DNA of 64,000 nt. Source: Streptomyces sp. NBC_01803. Lineage in GTDB: Bacteria; Actinomycetota; Actinomycetes; Streptomycetales; Streptomycetaceae. Both the position numbers and the translations under genes were made by a program. Shown here one piece after another: positions 8,302-16,205 of this stretch. Where the stretch lies: NCBI RefSeq assembly GCF_035917415.1, contig NZ_CP109073.1, positions 4,448,501-4,512,500 on the forward strand. The letters run 5' to 3'. How positions within the stretch are numbered: the stretch's first letter is position 1; each line of letters begins with the position of its first letter. Under the pieces are notes generated by a model, which ran no database searches, was not told the origin of the DNA, and saw only the letters and a list, made by a program, of their open reading frames with translations.

Positions 8302-9165
8302 TCAGTTCTCGTACGGCACGGCCGCGACCGGGCAGCGGGCGTGGTGGAGGGCGGCGTGGACGACCGGGCCGACGCGCATGCCGAGCACCGGCCGGTGGAC
8401 ACGGCGGCCGACGACGAGCAGTCCGGCCCGGAACGCGGCGGCCGTCAGCAGCACCTCCGAGGCGTTGCCGAGCCGCAGGTGCTCGACCACGGGCACGCCG
8501 GGGTAACGCCGCCGCCACGGGTCCAGGATCTGGGCCAGCTCGCGGCCCTCCAGCTCCTCCATGTCCTTGCCGCCGACCGCCTCCAGGCCGTCCGGCATCT
8601 CGGGGCCGAACATCGACGGCGTGCCCCAGGCCCGGACGGCGCGCACGGCCGCGCCGCGTGCCGCCGCCGTGGCGAAGGCGAAGCCGAGCAGCACGTCGGC
8701 GGGCGGGCCCGTGTCCTTCAACCCCACGACCACTTCGTCGCCCTCGTCGGCCCGCTCCTGGGTGCCGGAGCGGACGAAGACCATGGGGCGCTTGACGCGG
8801 GAGAGGACGGACAGGCCGACCGAGCCGAGCAGGAAGCCGACGATGGCGCTGTGCCCACGGGAGCCGATGACCAGCATCTCGGCGTCGGCGGCCTTCTCGA
8901 TCAGGCCGGTGGAGGCGACCTCGGGGACCAGCTCGGTGGTGATCGTCAGGCCGGGGTGGCGGACGGCGAGCTGGTTCCGGGTCCGGATCAGCAGGCCGCG
9001 CGCCGCGCCCTCGTCCGGGGTCGGCGGCACGTAGACGGGCTCGGTGATCCAGGCGTGGACCAAGTGCAGTGGCGCGCCGCGCCGCTCGGCCTCCCGCGCG
9101 GCCCACTCGGCGGCGGTCACGCTCTCGGCGGAGCCGTCGATGCCGACGGTGATGGGACGAGTCAT
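8302..9165 (-). CDS. Tandem-domain universal stress protein
   Basis: 287 aa with two UspA domains (about 1-145 and 150-285). The first starts ITVGIDGSAESVTAAEWAA and has the nucleotide-binding loop GSRGHSAIVGFLLGSVG (G-2x-G-9x-G-S type). The second has VVGRR and VGPVVHAALHHARCPVAAVP. ATP binding is therefore likely. In actinobacteria such proteins accumulate in hypoxia, stationary phase or nitrosative stress. The ATG at 9165 is preceded by GGAGGA. It lies downstream of the nitrite reductase operon but is separated from it by two hairpins and a G-rich repeat, so it is probably an independent unit. Confidence 0.9.
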   Translation of the reverse strand: MTRPITVGIDGSAESVTAAEWAAREAERRGAPLHLVHAWITEPVYVPPTPDEGAARGLLIRTRNQLAVRHPGLTITTELVPEVASTGLIEKAADAEMLVIGSRGHSAIVGFLLGSVGLSVLSRVKRPMVFVRSGTQERADEGDEVVVGLKDTGPPADVLLGFAFATAAARGAAVRAVRAWGTPSMFGPEMPDGLEAVGGKDMEELEGRELAQILDPWRRRYPGVPVVEHLRLGNASEVLLTAAAFRAGLLVVGRRVHRPVLGMRVGPVVHAALHHARCPVAAVPYEN

Positions 9166-9252
9166 GGGACATCCTCCGAAAATTTCCGGTATGTCCACTC
9201 TCGCGCGTTTCAACCGCCGGGGCGAACCAGATCGCCCCCGGATCACTCCCCA

Positions 9253-9358
9253 GGGCGTCGGGCGGGGCGTCGGGCGGGGCGTCGGGCGGGGCGTCGGGCG
9301 GGGCGTCGGGCGGGGCGTCGGGCGGGGCGTCGGGCGGGGCGTCGGGCGGGGCGTCGGG
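9253..9358. repeat. 12-bp G-rich tandem repeat (about 9 copies)
   Basis: Nine copies of CGTCGGGCGGGG at exact 12-bp spacing lie upstream of the stress-protein start and downstream of the nir operon. Runs of three and four G every few bases make the plus strand a strong G-quadruplex candidate; the minus strand is correspondingly C-rich. Confidence 0.95.
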
Positions 9359-9382
9359 ACGGCCGCGGAGGCATGCCGCCGC

Positions 9383-9411
9383 GGCCCTCCCCCGTGCGGT
9401 GGGGGAGGGCC
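9383..9411 (-). terminator. Hairpin downstream of nirD (distal copy)
   Basis: An 11-bp perfect stem (GGCCCTCCCCC / GGGGGAGGGCC) with a 7-nt loop. There is no U-tract, as is common for high-GC actinobacterial terminators. It follows the leftward nirB-nirD operon. Confidence 0.65.
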
Positions 9412-9447
9412 GGGCCGGCTCCCCGGATGGGCTCATGCCACCGTGAC

Positions 9448-9477
9448 GGCCCTCCCCCGGGCGAGTGGGGGAGGGCC
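9448..9477 (-). terminator. Hairpin downstream of nirD (proximal copy)
   Basis: The same 11-bp stem as the hairpin at 9383-9411, with an 8-nt loop, starting about 20 bp after the nirD stop. The two copies form a duplicated tandem terminator. Confidence 0.7.
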
Positions 9478-9496
9478 GGCGGCTCCCGGTGGGGCT

Positions 9497-9835
9497 TCAG
9501 CGGCTCCGGGTGGCGTACACCGGGACCGTCTTCTCCGGGTCGGGGTCGTCCAGGCAGCGGCCCGTCGCCAGATCGAAGCGCTGCTTCAGCAGCGGGGACG
9601 CCACGAACGGGCTGCCGCCGTTGCCCGTCGAGCCCAGCAGGCCCCGGGAGAGGACGTGGGCGCCGGTGAACGGGTCACGGTTGCCGATCGCGTACGTCCG
9701 GCCGTGCCGGTCGAGGAACACCGCGGCCTGCCTGCCGTCCGGCAGCAGCGCCGCCACGCCGCGCCCCGGCGTCAGCTCGGCCAGTCCGCAGACCGGGACC
9801 CACTCGTCCCCGGCCACCTGAACTTCCACCTTCAT
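9497..9835 (-). CDS. nirD: Nitrite reductase small subunit NirD
   Basis: 112 aa with the Rieske-like fold of NirD (VCGLAELTPGRGVAALLPDG, then NRDPFTGAHVLSRGLLGS and a late RFDLATGRCLDDP). As usual for NirD, the Cys/His iron-sulfur ligands of true Rieske proteins are absent. It partners NirB in NAD(P)H-dependent reduction of nitrite to ammonium in the cytoplasm. Its start overlaps the nirB stop by 4 nt, giving translational coupling. It is the last gene before the tandem hairpins. Confidence 0.92.
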   Translation of the reverse strand: MKVEVQVAGDEWVPVCGLAELTPGRGVAALLPDGRQAAVFLDRHGRTYAIGNRDPFTGAHVLSRGLLGSTGNGGSPFVASPLLKQRFDLATGRCLDDPDPEKTVPVYATRSR

Positions 9836-12456
9836 CGCTGGCTGCTCCCCTCAAGCGTGCGGACGGGCAGCTCCGGCCCGGCCAGAATGGTCAAGTCGGG
9901 CTTCACCTGGTCGCGTTCGGGCACGAACTTGATCGTCGGGTCGGGGGCCCCCGGCGCGTTGACGAAGGACACGAAGCGCCGCAGCTTCTCCGGGTCGTTG
10001 ATCGTCTCCGCCCATTCGTCGCGGTAGTTGGCGACGTGCGCGGCCATCAGTGCCTCCAACTCGTCGCAGATGCCGAGCGAGTCGTGCACGACCACGTCCT
10101 TCACGTGGTCGAGCCCGCCCGGAATCCGCTCCAGCCAGGTCGAGGTCCGCTCCAGCCGGTCGGCGGTGCGGATGTAGAACATCAGGAACCGGTCGATGAG
10201 CCTGATCAGTTCGGCGTCGGACAGGTCCTGCGCGAGCAGGTCCGCGTGGCGCGGCGTCGCGCCGCCGTTCCCGCCGACGTACAGGTTCCAGCCGTTGGCG
10301 GTGGCGATGATGCCGAAGTCCTTGCCCATCGCCTCCGCGCACTCGCGCGCGCAGCCGGACACCGCCGACTTCAGCTTGTGCGGCGACCGCAGCCCCCGGT
10401 AGCGCAGCTCCAGGTCGATCGCCATCCGCACGCTGTCCTGCACCCCGTACCGGCACCAGGTCGAGCCCACGCACGACTTCACGGTGCGCAGCGCCTTGCC
10501 GTAGGCGTGACCCGACTCGAAGCCCGCCTCCACCAGCCGGGACCAGATCATCGGGAGCTGGTCGACGCTCGCGCCGAACATGTCGATGCGCTGCCCGCCC
10601 GTGATCTTGGTGTAGAGCCCGAAGTCCCGGGCCACCTCACCGATCACGATCAGCTTCTCCGGGGTGATCTCACCGCCCGGCACGCGCGGGACGACCGAGT
10701 AGGAGCCGTTCTTCTGCATGTTGGCGAGGAAGTGGTCGTTGGTGTCCTGCAACGCCGCCTGCTCGCCGTCCAGCACGTAGCCGTCCGCGCCGATGGTGGG
10801 CGCGAGGGAGGCGAAGATCGACCCCACCGCCGGCTTGCAGATCTCGCAGCCGTCGCCGCCGCGCGCCTCCGGGCGGCCGTGGTTGTCCAGCACCTCCTGG
10901 TAGGAGTTGAGGCGCAGCGCCAGCACGATCTCGTACAGCTCCTGGCGGGTCTGCGAGAAGCAGCCGCACAGCCCGGTGTCGACGGTCACGCCGTTGGCGG
11001 CCAGCTCGTCGTTGACCAGCAGGCCCAGCGTCTTCACGCAACTGCCGCAGCCCGTGCCGGCCTTGGTGCACTTCTTGACCTCGGGGACGGTGGTGCAGGC
11101 GTGGTCGTTGACCGCTCCCCGGATGACGCCCTTGCTGACGTTGTGGCAGCTGCAGATGATCGCCTCGTCGGGCAACGCGGACGGGCCGATCGCGGTGGCC
11201 GGCGCCAGCCCGGCCGGCAGCACCAGCTGCTCGGGCGCGGCCGGCGGCACGCTGCCGGTCAGCGGGCGCAGCAGCCCGTAGGAGTCGGCGTCGCCGACCA
11301 GCACGCCGCCGAGCAGCGTGCCGTCCCGGCCGATCACCAGCTTCTTGTAGACGCCGGAGCGCGAGTCCGAGTAGACGACGTCCAGGCAGCCCTCGGCCCG
11401 GCCGTGCGGGTCGCCGAACGACGCCACGTCCACGCCGAGCAGCTTCAGCTTGGTGGAGGTGTCCGCGCCGGCGAACGTCCTGGCCTCGGCCGTCCGCGCC
11501 GCGCCGTCCGCGATGGCCCCGGCGGCGGCCACGGCCATCTCGTAGCCCGGCGCGACCAGTCCGTACACCACGCCGTCCACGGCCCGCGCGCACTCGCCGA
11601 TCGCGAACACCGCCGGGTCGGACGCCGTCCGGCAGAGCTCGTCCACCACGACGCCGCCGCGCTCCCCGACCTCCAGGCCCGCCGCCCTGGCGAGCTCGTC
11701 CCGGGGGCGCACGCCGGCCGAGAAGACCACCAGGTCGGTGGCGACGGTCGAGCCGTCCGACAGGACCATGCCGGTCACCGCGCCGTCCCCGTCGGCGTTG
11801 ATCTCCTGCCCGCCGACGCCGGTGTGGACGATCAGCCCCATGTCCTCGACCGTGCGGCGCAGCGCGGCGCCGCCGCCCTCGTCCACCTGGATCGACATCA
11901 GGCGCGGGTTGAACTCCACGATGTGCGTCTCCAGGCCGAGGCCCTTGAGCGCGCCGGCCGCCTCCAGGCCGAGCAGCCCGCCGCCGACGACCAGCCCGGC
12001 GCGGCAGTTCTTCGCGTACTCCTCGATCGCGAGCACGTCCTCGATCGTCCGGTAGACGAAGCAGCCGGCGCTGTCCTTGCCGGGCACCGGCGGCACGAAC
12101 GGGTAGGAGCCGGTGGCCAGGACGAGCGCGTCGTAGCGGAACGTCCGGCCGCTGCGGGCGGTCACCGTCCGCGCCTCGCGATCGACGGCGGTGGCCGGGT
12201 CGTCCGTGTGCAGCTCGATGCCGTGCTGCTCCATGAACCCCTCGGGGACCATGGACAGTTCGTCCGGCGAGCTGCCGGAGAAGTAGGACGTGAGGTGCAC
12301 TCGGTCATAGGCGGCGCGCGGCTCCTCGCACAGCACGACGACGCGGGCCCGCTGGGTGACGCCCCGGTCCGCGAGCTCCTCCAGGAAGCGCTGGCCGACC
12401 ATCCCGTGCCCGATCAGGACGATCGTCTCGGGGGCGTTCTCGGTGGCGGTGGACAT
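9832..12456 (-). CDS. nirB: Assimilatory nitrite reductase large subunit NirB
   Basis: 874 aa. Domains in order: FAD/NAD(P)-binding oxidoreductase (GHGMVGQRFLEEL at the N-terminus), BFD-like [2Fe-2S] domain (IICSCHNVSKG, then KKCTKAGTGCGSC), and the siroheme/[4Fe-4S] sulfite/nitrite reductase repeats with cysteines in CVGSTWCRYG and SGCARECAEAMG (about residues 660-702). It reduces nitrite to ammonium with six electrons from NAD(P)H. Siroheme could be supplied by the chelatase encoded at 22.4 kb. It follows the flavoprotein gene by 3 nt and overlaps nirD. Control by GlnR is suggested by the box at 13.7 kb. Confidence 0.95.
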   Translation of the reverse strand: MSTATENAPETIVLIGHGMVGQRFLEELADRGVTQRARVVVLCEEPRAAYDRVHLTSYFSGSSPDELSMVPEGFMEQHGIELHTDDPATAVDREARTVTARSGRTFRYDALVLATGSYPFVPPVPGKDSAGCFVYRTIEDVLAIEEYAKNCRAGLVVGGGLLGLEAAGALKGLGLETHIVEFNPRLMSIQVDEGGGAALRRTVEDMGLIVHTGVGGQEINADGDGAVTGMVLSDGSTVATDLVVFSAGVRPRDELARAAGLEVGERGGVVVDELCRTASDPAVFAIGECARAVDGVVYGLVAPGYEMAVAAAGAIADGAARTAEARTFAGADTSTKLKLLGVDVASFGDPHGRAEGCLDVVYSDSRSGVYKKLVIGRDGTLLGGVLVGDADSYGLLRPLTGSVPPAAPEQLVLPAGLAPATAIGPSALPDEAIICSCHNVSKGVIRGAVNDHACTTVPEVKKCTKAGTGCGSCVKTLGLLVNDELAANGVTVDTGLCGCFSQTRQELYEIVLALRLNSYQEVLDNHGRPEARGGDGCEICKPAVGSIFASLAPTIGADGYVLDGEQAALQDTNDHFLANMQKNGSYSVVPRVPGGEITPEKLIVIGEVARDFGLYTKITGGQRIDMFGASVDQLPMIWSRLVEAGFESGHAYGKALRTVKSCVGSTWCRYGVQDSVRMAIDLELRYRGLRSPHKLKSAVSGCARECAEAMGKDFGIIATANGWNLYVGGNGGATPRHADLLAQDLSDAELIRLIDRFLMFYIRTADRLERTSTWLERIPGGLDHVKDVVVHDSLGICDELEALMAAHVANYRDEWAETINDPEKLRRFVSFVNAPGAPDPTIKFVPERDQVKPDLTILAGPELPVRTLEGSSQR

Positions 12457-12459
12457 GGG

Positions 12460-13680
12460 TCAGTACCCTCCGTCGTGGGTGAGCAGGTGGAGCAGGGGAG
12501 TGGCGGGAAGCGGCTCATCGCCTTCCCAGGTGCGGGCGAGCGTCCCGACGCTGCCCAGGTCGCCGACGAGGATGCCGCCCAGCAACCGGTCGCCGCGGAC
12601 GACGATCTTGCGGTAGGCACCGCGCGTGGCGTCCGCGAGGTGCACGACATCGTCGCCGGGCGACGGCGTCGTCTCGCCGAACGCGGCCAGGTCCAGCGGC
12701 CCGTCGGGCAGCGTCAGCCTGACGAGCGAGCGCGTCCCGGCGTAACCGGCCGCGTTCTCACCGCCGTTCAGCACCCCGGCCAGCACGTCGGCCTGTTCCT
12801 GCGCGGCGCCGGCGAGCCCGTACAGCACGCCGTCGTGCTCGGCACAGTCCCCGATCGCGTACACGTCGGGGTCGGAGGTCCGCAGCCGGTCGTCGACGGC
12901 GATTCCGCCCCGGGCGCCGAGCGCCAGCCCGGCCTCCCGGGCCAGGCCGGTGCGCGGCCGGACGCCGCAGGCCAGCACGACGAGGTCGGCGGCCAGCTCG
13001 TAGCCGTCCGCGAGTTCGACGCCCCGCACCCGGCCGGCCTCGGTCCGCAGACCGCGCACCCGGCACTCGGTGTGTACCTCCACGCCCGACGCGCCCAGAT
13101 GCGCCCGCAGCAACCGGCCCGCGCCGACGTCGAGATGACGATCCATCAGGTGCTCGCCCTGCTGCGCGACAACGACTCCGGCGCCGCGCGCGGCCAGCGC
13201 GCGGGCCGCCGAGACGCCCAGCAGCCCGCCCCCGATCACCACGGCGCTCGATCCCTCGCCGACCGCCTCGCGCAGCGCCAGGCAGTCGTCCAGGGTACGG
13301 AAGGCGTGCACGCCGTCGGGCAGGCCCGCGACCAGGCCGCGCAGCGGGGGCAGTACCGGGCTCGATCCAGTGGCGAGCACCAGCACGTCGTACGGCGTGG
13401 CGGAGCCGTCCTCGCACTCGACCTGCCGCGCGACGCGGTCGACCCGCGCCACCCGCACCCCGCCGCGCCAGGTGACGGCGTCGGTCGGGCGCGGCAGCGC
13501 GATGACCTCGGCTGGATACCGGCCCGCCAGCACATCGGCCAGCAGCACCCGGTTGTAGGGTGCGTGCGGCTCCTCCGCCAGCACGGTGATCACGGTGTCC
13601 CCAGCCGTGCCGAGCTGCTGCGCGAGCCGGGCGCCGGCCATGCCGCCGCCCACGATCACCACACGCTTTTTCGAACTCAT
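12460..13680 (-). CDS. NAD(P)/FAD-dependent oxidoreductase of the nitrate/nitrite assimilation operon
   Basis: 406 aa. It has an N-terminal Rossmann FAD motif (VVIVGGGMAGARLAQQL), a second nucleotide-binding motif (VVIGGGLLGVSAARALAARG) and the YAIGDCAEHDG motif of pyridine-nucleotide disulfide oxidoreductases. It resembles the flavoprotein half of NirB without the iron-sulfur and siroheme domains. As first gene of the operon, 3 nt ahead of nirB, it is probably the electron-transfer partner of the single-subunit nitrate reductase at 20-22 kb or of NirB; which one cannot be told from sequence. The start is ATG at 13680. Confidence 0.85.
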   Translation of the reverse strand: MSSKKRVVIVGGGMAGARLAQQLGTAGDTVITVLAEEPHAPYNRVLLADVLAGRYPAEVIALPRPTDAVTWRGGVRVARVDRVARQVECEDGSATPYDVLVLATGSSPVLPPLRGLVAGLPDGVHAFRTLDDCLALREAVGEGSSAVVIGGGLLGVSAARALAARGAGVVVAQQGEHLMDRHLDVGAGRLLRAHLGASGVEVHTECRVRGLRTEAGRVRGVELADGYELAADLVVLACGVRPRTGLAREAGLALGARGGIAVDDRLRTSDPDVYAIGDCAEHDGVLYGLAGAAQEQADVLAGVLNGGENAAGYAGTRSLVRLTLPDGPLDLAAFGETTPSPGDDVVHLADATRGAYRKIVVRGDRLLGGILVGDLGSVGTLARTWEGDEPLPATPLLHLLTHDGGY

Positions 13681-13703
13681 GCACCCGAGAGTGCGGGGAC
13701 GCT

Positions 13704-13741
13704 GTTACCCGTCCGCATCACATCCGTTTCTCATAGGCAAC
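13704..13741 (-). promoter_or_regulatory. GlnR-type box upstream of the nir operon
   Basis: Read on the minus strand: GTTGC-N6-GAAAC-N6-GATGC-N6-GTAAC, four half-sites at the 11-bp spacing of the actinobacterial GlnR consensus (gTnAc-n6-GaAAc). It ends 23 bp before the first start codon. nirB is a known GlnR target in Streptomyces coelicolor. Confidence 0.7.
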
Positions 13742-13780
13742 GCTGCCCTCAGCTCGGCCACCCATGGGCTGTGAGCCCGC

Positions 13781-13786
13781 TACGCT
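13781..13786 (+). promoter_or_regulatory. -10 box TACGCT, leaderless start
   Basis: TACGCT followed by 6 nt and the GTG of the sulfotransferase gene; there is no ribosome site, so a leaderless mRNA is likely. Confidence 0.55.
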
Positions 13787-13792
13787 GCCGCC

Positions 13793-14731
13793 GTGCGGCA
13801 CCTGACCTTCATCGTCGGCACCGGGCGCAGCGGATCGACGCTGCTGTCCCGCATCCTCAACCTTCACCCCGGCATCCTCAGTCTGAACGAGCTGTTCGCC
13901 TCGCTCCAGGAGCCGGACCGGGCCCTGCCCGCCGAGCCGGTCACCGGCGACGCCTTCTGGCGGATCCTCTCCGACGTCAACCCGGTCTTCGACGCCCTGA
14001 TCCGCGCCGGAGTACCGCTCCCGGAGTTCCTCCGCCCGCGCCCGGCCGCGCCGGCCCTGTGCCTGATGGCCCTGCCGCACCTGACCAACGAGCCCGACAG
14101 CGTACTGGACGACCTGGCCCGGGAGATCACCCGCTGGCCGCGCCGCCCGGCGCCCGCACACTACCGCGCCTTCTTCGACCTGCTGTCCGCGCGGTTCGGC
14201 CGCGGCGACGCGGTCGTGGAACGGTCGGGCTACTCGCTGCACTGGATCCCGCGGCTGCGCGCCGCCTTCCCGACGGCCCGCTTCGTCCACCTCTACCGGA
14301 ACGGTCCCGACTGCGCGCTGTCGATGAGCCGCCACGTCGGGTACCGCGTGATCTCCCTGCTGCGCGACCCGCCCGCCGATCTCACCGTCCCGTTCGACCC
14401 GGCCGCGGCCGTCGCCCGTGACCTCCCGGTGACGCGCTTCGGCGCGCTGTGGTCCGAGCTGATCACCGAGGGCGTCGCCCATCTCGACGCCGTCCCGCCC
14501 GGGCTGCGGACGACCATGGCGTACGAGGACCTGCTCGCCGCGCCCGACCGCGAGCTGAGCCGGCTGGCCGCCTTCGCGGGCGCGACCTCCCACGCGAGCT
14601 GGCTGACGGCGGCCGGCTCCCTCCTGGACCCCACCCGGCAGGGCGCTTCCCGGCACCTGGCGCCGGACGCACTGGCACACCTACGGGCGAGCTGCGCCCC
14701 GGGCACCCGTGCCCTCGCTCGCGCCCGTTGA
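13793..14731 (+). CDS. Sulfotransferase family protein
   Basis: 312 aa. The N-terminal IVGTGRSGSTLLSRILNLHP is the 5'-phosphosulfate-binding loop of PAPS-dependent sulfotransferases. FVHLYRNGPDCALSMSRH matches the 3'-phosphate-binding region (R and S), and MAYEDLLAAPDRELSRLAAF is the usual C-terminal helix motif. No signal peptide or membrane segment, so cytoplasmic. The acceptor is unknown; bacterial homologues act on lipids, glycans or secondary metabolites. No biosynthetic genes are adjacent. The GTG start directly follows a -10 box. Confidence 0.8.
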   Translation: MRHLTFIVGTGRSGSTLLSRILNLHPGILSLNELFASLQEPDRALPAEPVTGDAFWRILSDVNPVFDALIRAGVPLPEFLRPRPAAPALCLMALPHLTNEPDSVLDDLAREITRWPRRPAPAHYRAFFDLLSARFGRGDAVVERSGYSLHWIPRLRAAFPTARFVHLYRNGPDCALSMSRHVGYRVISLLRDPPADLTVPFDPAAAVARDLPVTRFGALWSELITEGVAHLDAVPPGLRTTMAYEDLLAAPDRELSRLAAFAGATSHASWLTAAGSLLDPTRQGASRHLAPDALAHLRASCAPGTRALARAR

Positions 14732-14749
14732 CCCGCAAGGATGGCAGGT

Positions 14750-15292
14750 ATGACACCTATGACCGAGGTGCGCATCGCCCACACCGCAGACCTGGACGCG
14801 CCGGCGCTCGACGCCGCCCGCGCCCTGCTCGACGAGGCTTTCGAAGGAGATCTTTCCGATCACGATTGGGAACACGCGCTCGGCGGCATGCACGCGCTGC
14901 TGTGGGAGGGCGCGGAGCTGATAGGTCACGCGTCGGTGGTGCAACGCCGCCTGCTGCACGCGGGCCGCGCGCTGCGGGCCGGATACGTGGAAGGGGTGGC
15001 CGTGCGGGAGGACCGCCGCCGGCGGGGGCACGGCGCCTCGCTGATGTCGGCGCTGGAAAAGGTGATACGCGGCGCCTACGACCTGGGCGCGCTGTCGTCG
15101 TCCGACGAGGCGCTGCCGTTCTACGCGGTCCGGGGCTGGCGCCTGTGGGAGGGCCCGACCTTCGCGCTGACGCCGCTGGGCATCGCGCGGACGGAGGAGG
15201 ACGACCGCGGGGTGTACGTCCTGCCGGTGGCGGCGCGGCTGAAGGTGGCGGGGGAACTGGTGTGCGACTGGCGGGACGGCGACGTCTGGTGA
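14750..15292 (+). CDS. Aminoglycoside 2'-N-acetyltransferase, AAC(2')-I type
   Basis: 180 aa (183 if started at the ATG at 14741; the ribosome site is weak for either). It closely resembles mycobacterial AAC(2')-I enzymes along its length: GDLSDHDWEHALGGMHALLW, GYVEGVAVREDRRRRGHG (acetyl-CoA loop), GALSSSDEALPFYAVRGW, and the end CDWRDGDVW. The family transfers acetate from acetyl-CoA to the 2'-amino group of gentamicin-type aminoglycosides. In mycobacteria it is intrinsic and its physiological substrate is debated. It starts 18 bp after the sulfotransferase stop and may be co-transcribed. The family assignment is firm; activity is not shown. Confidence 0.85.
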   Translation: MTPMTEVRIAHTADLDAPALDAARALLDEAFEGDLSDHDWEHALGGMHALLWEGAELIGHASVVQRRLLHAGRALRAGYVEGVAVREDRRRRGHGASLMSALEKVIRGAYDLGALSSSDEALPFYAVRGWRLWEGPTFALTPLGIARTEEDDRGVYVLPVAARLKVAGELVCDWRDGDVW

Positions 15293-15367
15293 TCCGGCGG
15301 GGCGGGCCACGGGGCATGGCCTCGTGACCCACCCGCCGGCGGACGTCTCCGCTTCAGGGGAGCGTCT

Positions 15368-15919
15368 TCATCGGATCGGTCGGAGTGGTCGGTTGGGTCC
15401 GGAGCTTGGCAGGTCCCGTTGCAGGAGCAGTGTGTCCAGCCAGCGCCCGTGCTTGTGGCCGACGGCCGTCAGTCGGCCCGCGTCCCGGAAGCCGAACTTC
15501 CGGTGCAGCGCGGGCGAGGCGTCGTTGTCCGCGTCGGCGATCACCGCGATGAGCTGGCGGACCCCGGCCTCGGCGCAGCGCGCGAGGAGCGCTTCGAGCA
15601 GCGCGCGACCGAGGCCCCGGCCGGTGTGGTCGGGGGAGAGATAGATGCTGTCCTCGGCGGTGTGCCGGTAGGCGGGCTGCGCCCGCCAGGGACCGGCGTA
15701 GGCGAAGCCCGCCACCTGTCCGTTCACCTCGGCGACGAGGAACGGCAGGCTCCGCTCGGCCAGTTCGGCCAGCTTGCGGCCCCAGTCGTCGGGGGTGGGC
15801 GGGGTCTCCGTGAAGGTGATCACGGTCTGGGTCACATAGTGGGCGAAGATCTCCGCGACGGCGCCGAGGTGGGCGGCGGTCGCCGGGCGGATCTCCGGGG
15901 CGTCGCTGTGGTCGGGCAT
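15368..15919 (-). CDS. GNAT acetyltransferase, phosphinothricin acetyltransferase-like
   Basis: 183 aa from ATG 15919 (AGGA 8 nt upstream; GTG at 15925 is an alternative). It matches the PAT/Bar family: PFLVAEVNGQVAGFAYAGPW, YRHTAEDSIYLSPDHTGRGLG (acetyl-CoA-binding RGLG), ASPALHRKFGF and VGHKHGRWLDTLLLQRDL. These enzymes N-acetylate phosphinothricin or methionine sulfoximine-like compounds, and many homologues act on unknown amino compounds. The start, ribosome site and 5' region are duplicated in the 147-bp tandem repeat immediately upstream. Confidence 0.82.
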   Translation of the reverse strand: MPDHSDAPEIRPATAAHLGAVAEIFAHYVTQTVITFTETPPTPDDWGRKLAELAERSLPFLVAEVNGQVAGFAYAGPWRAQPAYRHTAEDSIYLSPDHTGRGLGRALLEALLARCAEAGVRQLIAVIADADNDASPALHRKFGFRDAGRLTAVGHKHGRWLDTLLLQRDLPSSGPNRPLRPIR

Positions 15920-16205
15920 GCGCACATCCTAGGGAGCCCCGTCGTTCGGGCCCCCGCCCGCCAGGCCCGCCACACCCCACACCCGTGTCAGGCGTGCCAC
16001 ACGCCGGTCGCCGCCGTCCGCCGGGTGTAGGCGCTGAAGTCCCGGGGCGGGCGGCCCTGTCGGGCATGCGCACATCCTAGGGAGCCCCGTCGTTCGGGCC
16101 CCCGCCCGCCAGGCCCGCCACACCCCACACCCGTGTCAGGCGTGCCATACCCCGGTCGCCGCCGTCCGCCGGGCGTAGGCGCTGAAGTCCAGGGGCGGGC
16201 GGCCC
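15911..16205. repeat. 147-148-bp tandem duplication
   Basis: 15911-16057 is repeated at 16059-16205 with about four mismatches (period 148). Each copy carries the acetyltransferase start codon and ribosome site at one end and the last 22 or so codons of the NmrA-like gene at the other. The copy nearer the acetyltransferase holds a detached NmrA 3' end; the other holds a detached acetyltransferase start. Confidence 0.95.

Noticed and set aside
5208..8402. A 1064-codon minus-strand frame opposite the GH65 gene
   Set aside because: Arg/Pro/His-rich composition without domains; the plus strand carries the full GH65 active site.
9253..9358. 12-bp tandem array as CRISPR or a coding PDAP-repeat protein
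   Set aside because: No spacers, and the minus-strand frame encoding Pro-Asp-Ala-Pro has no start context or homologous flanks; a simple G-rich satellite fits better.
10036..14421. A 1461-codon plus-strand frame opposite nirB and the flavoprotein gene
   Set aside because: It is the antisense of genes with clear FAD, iron-sulfur and siroheme motifs.
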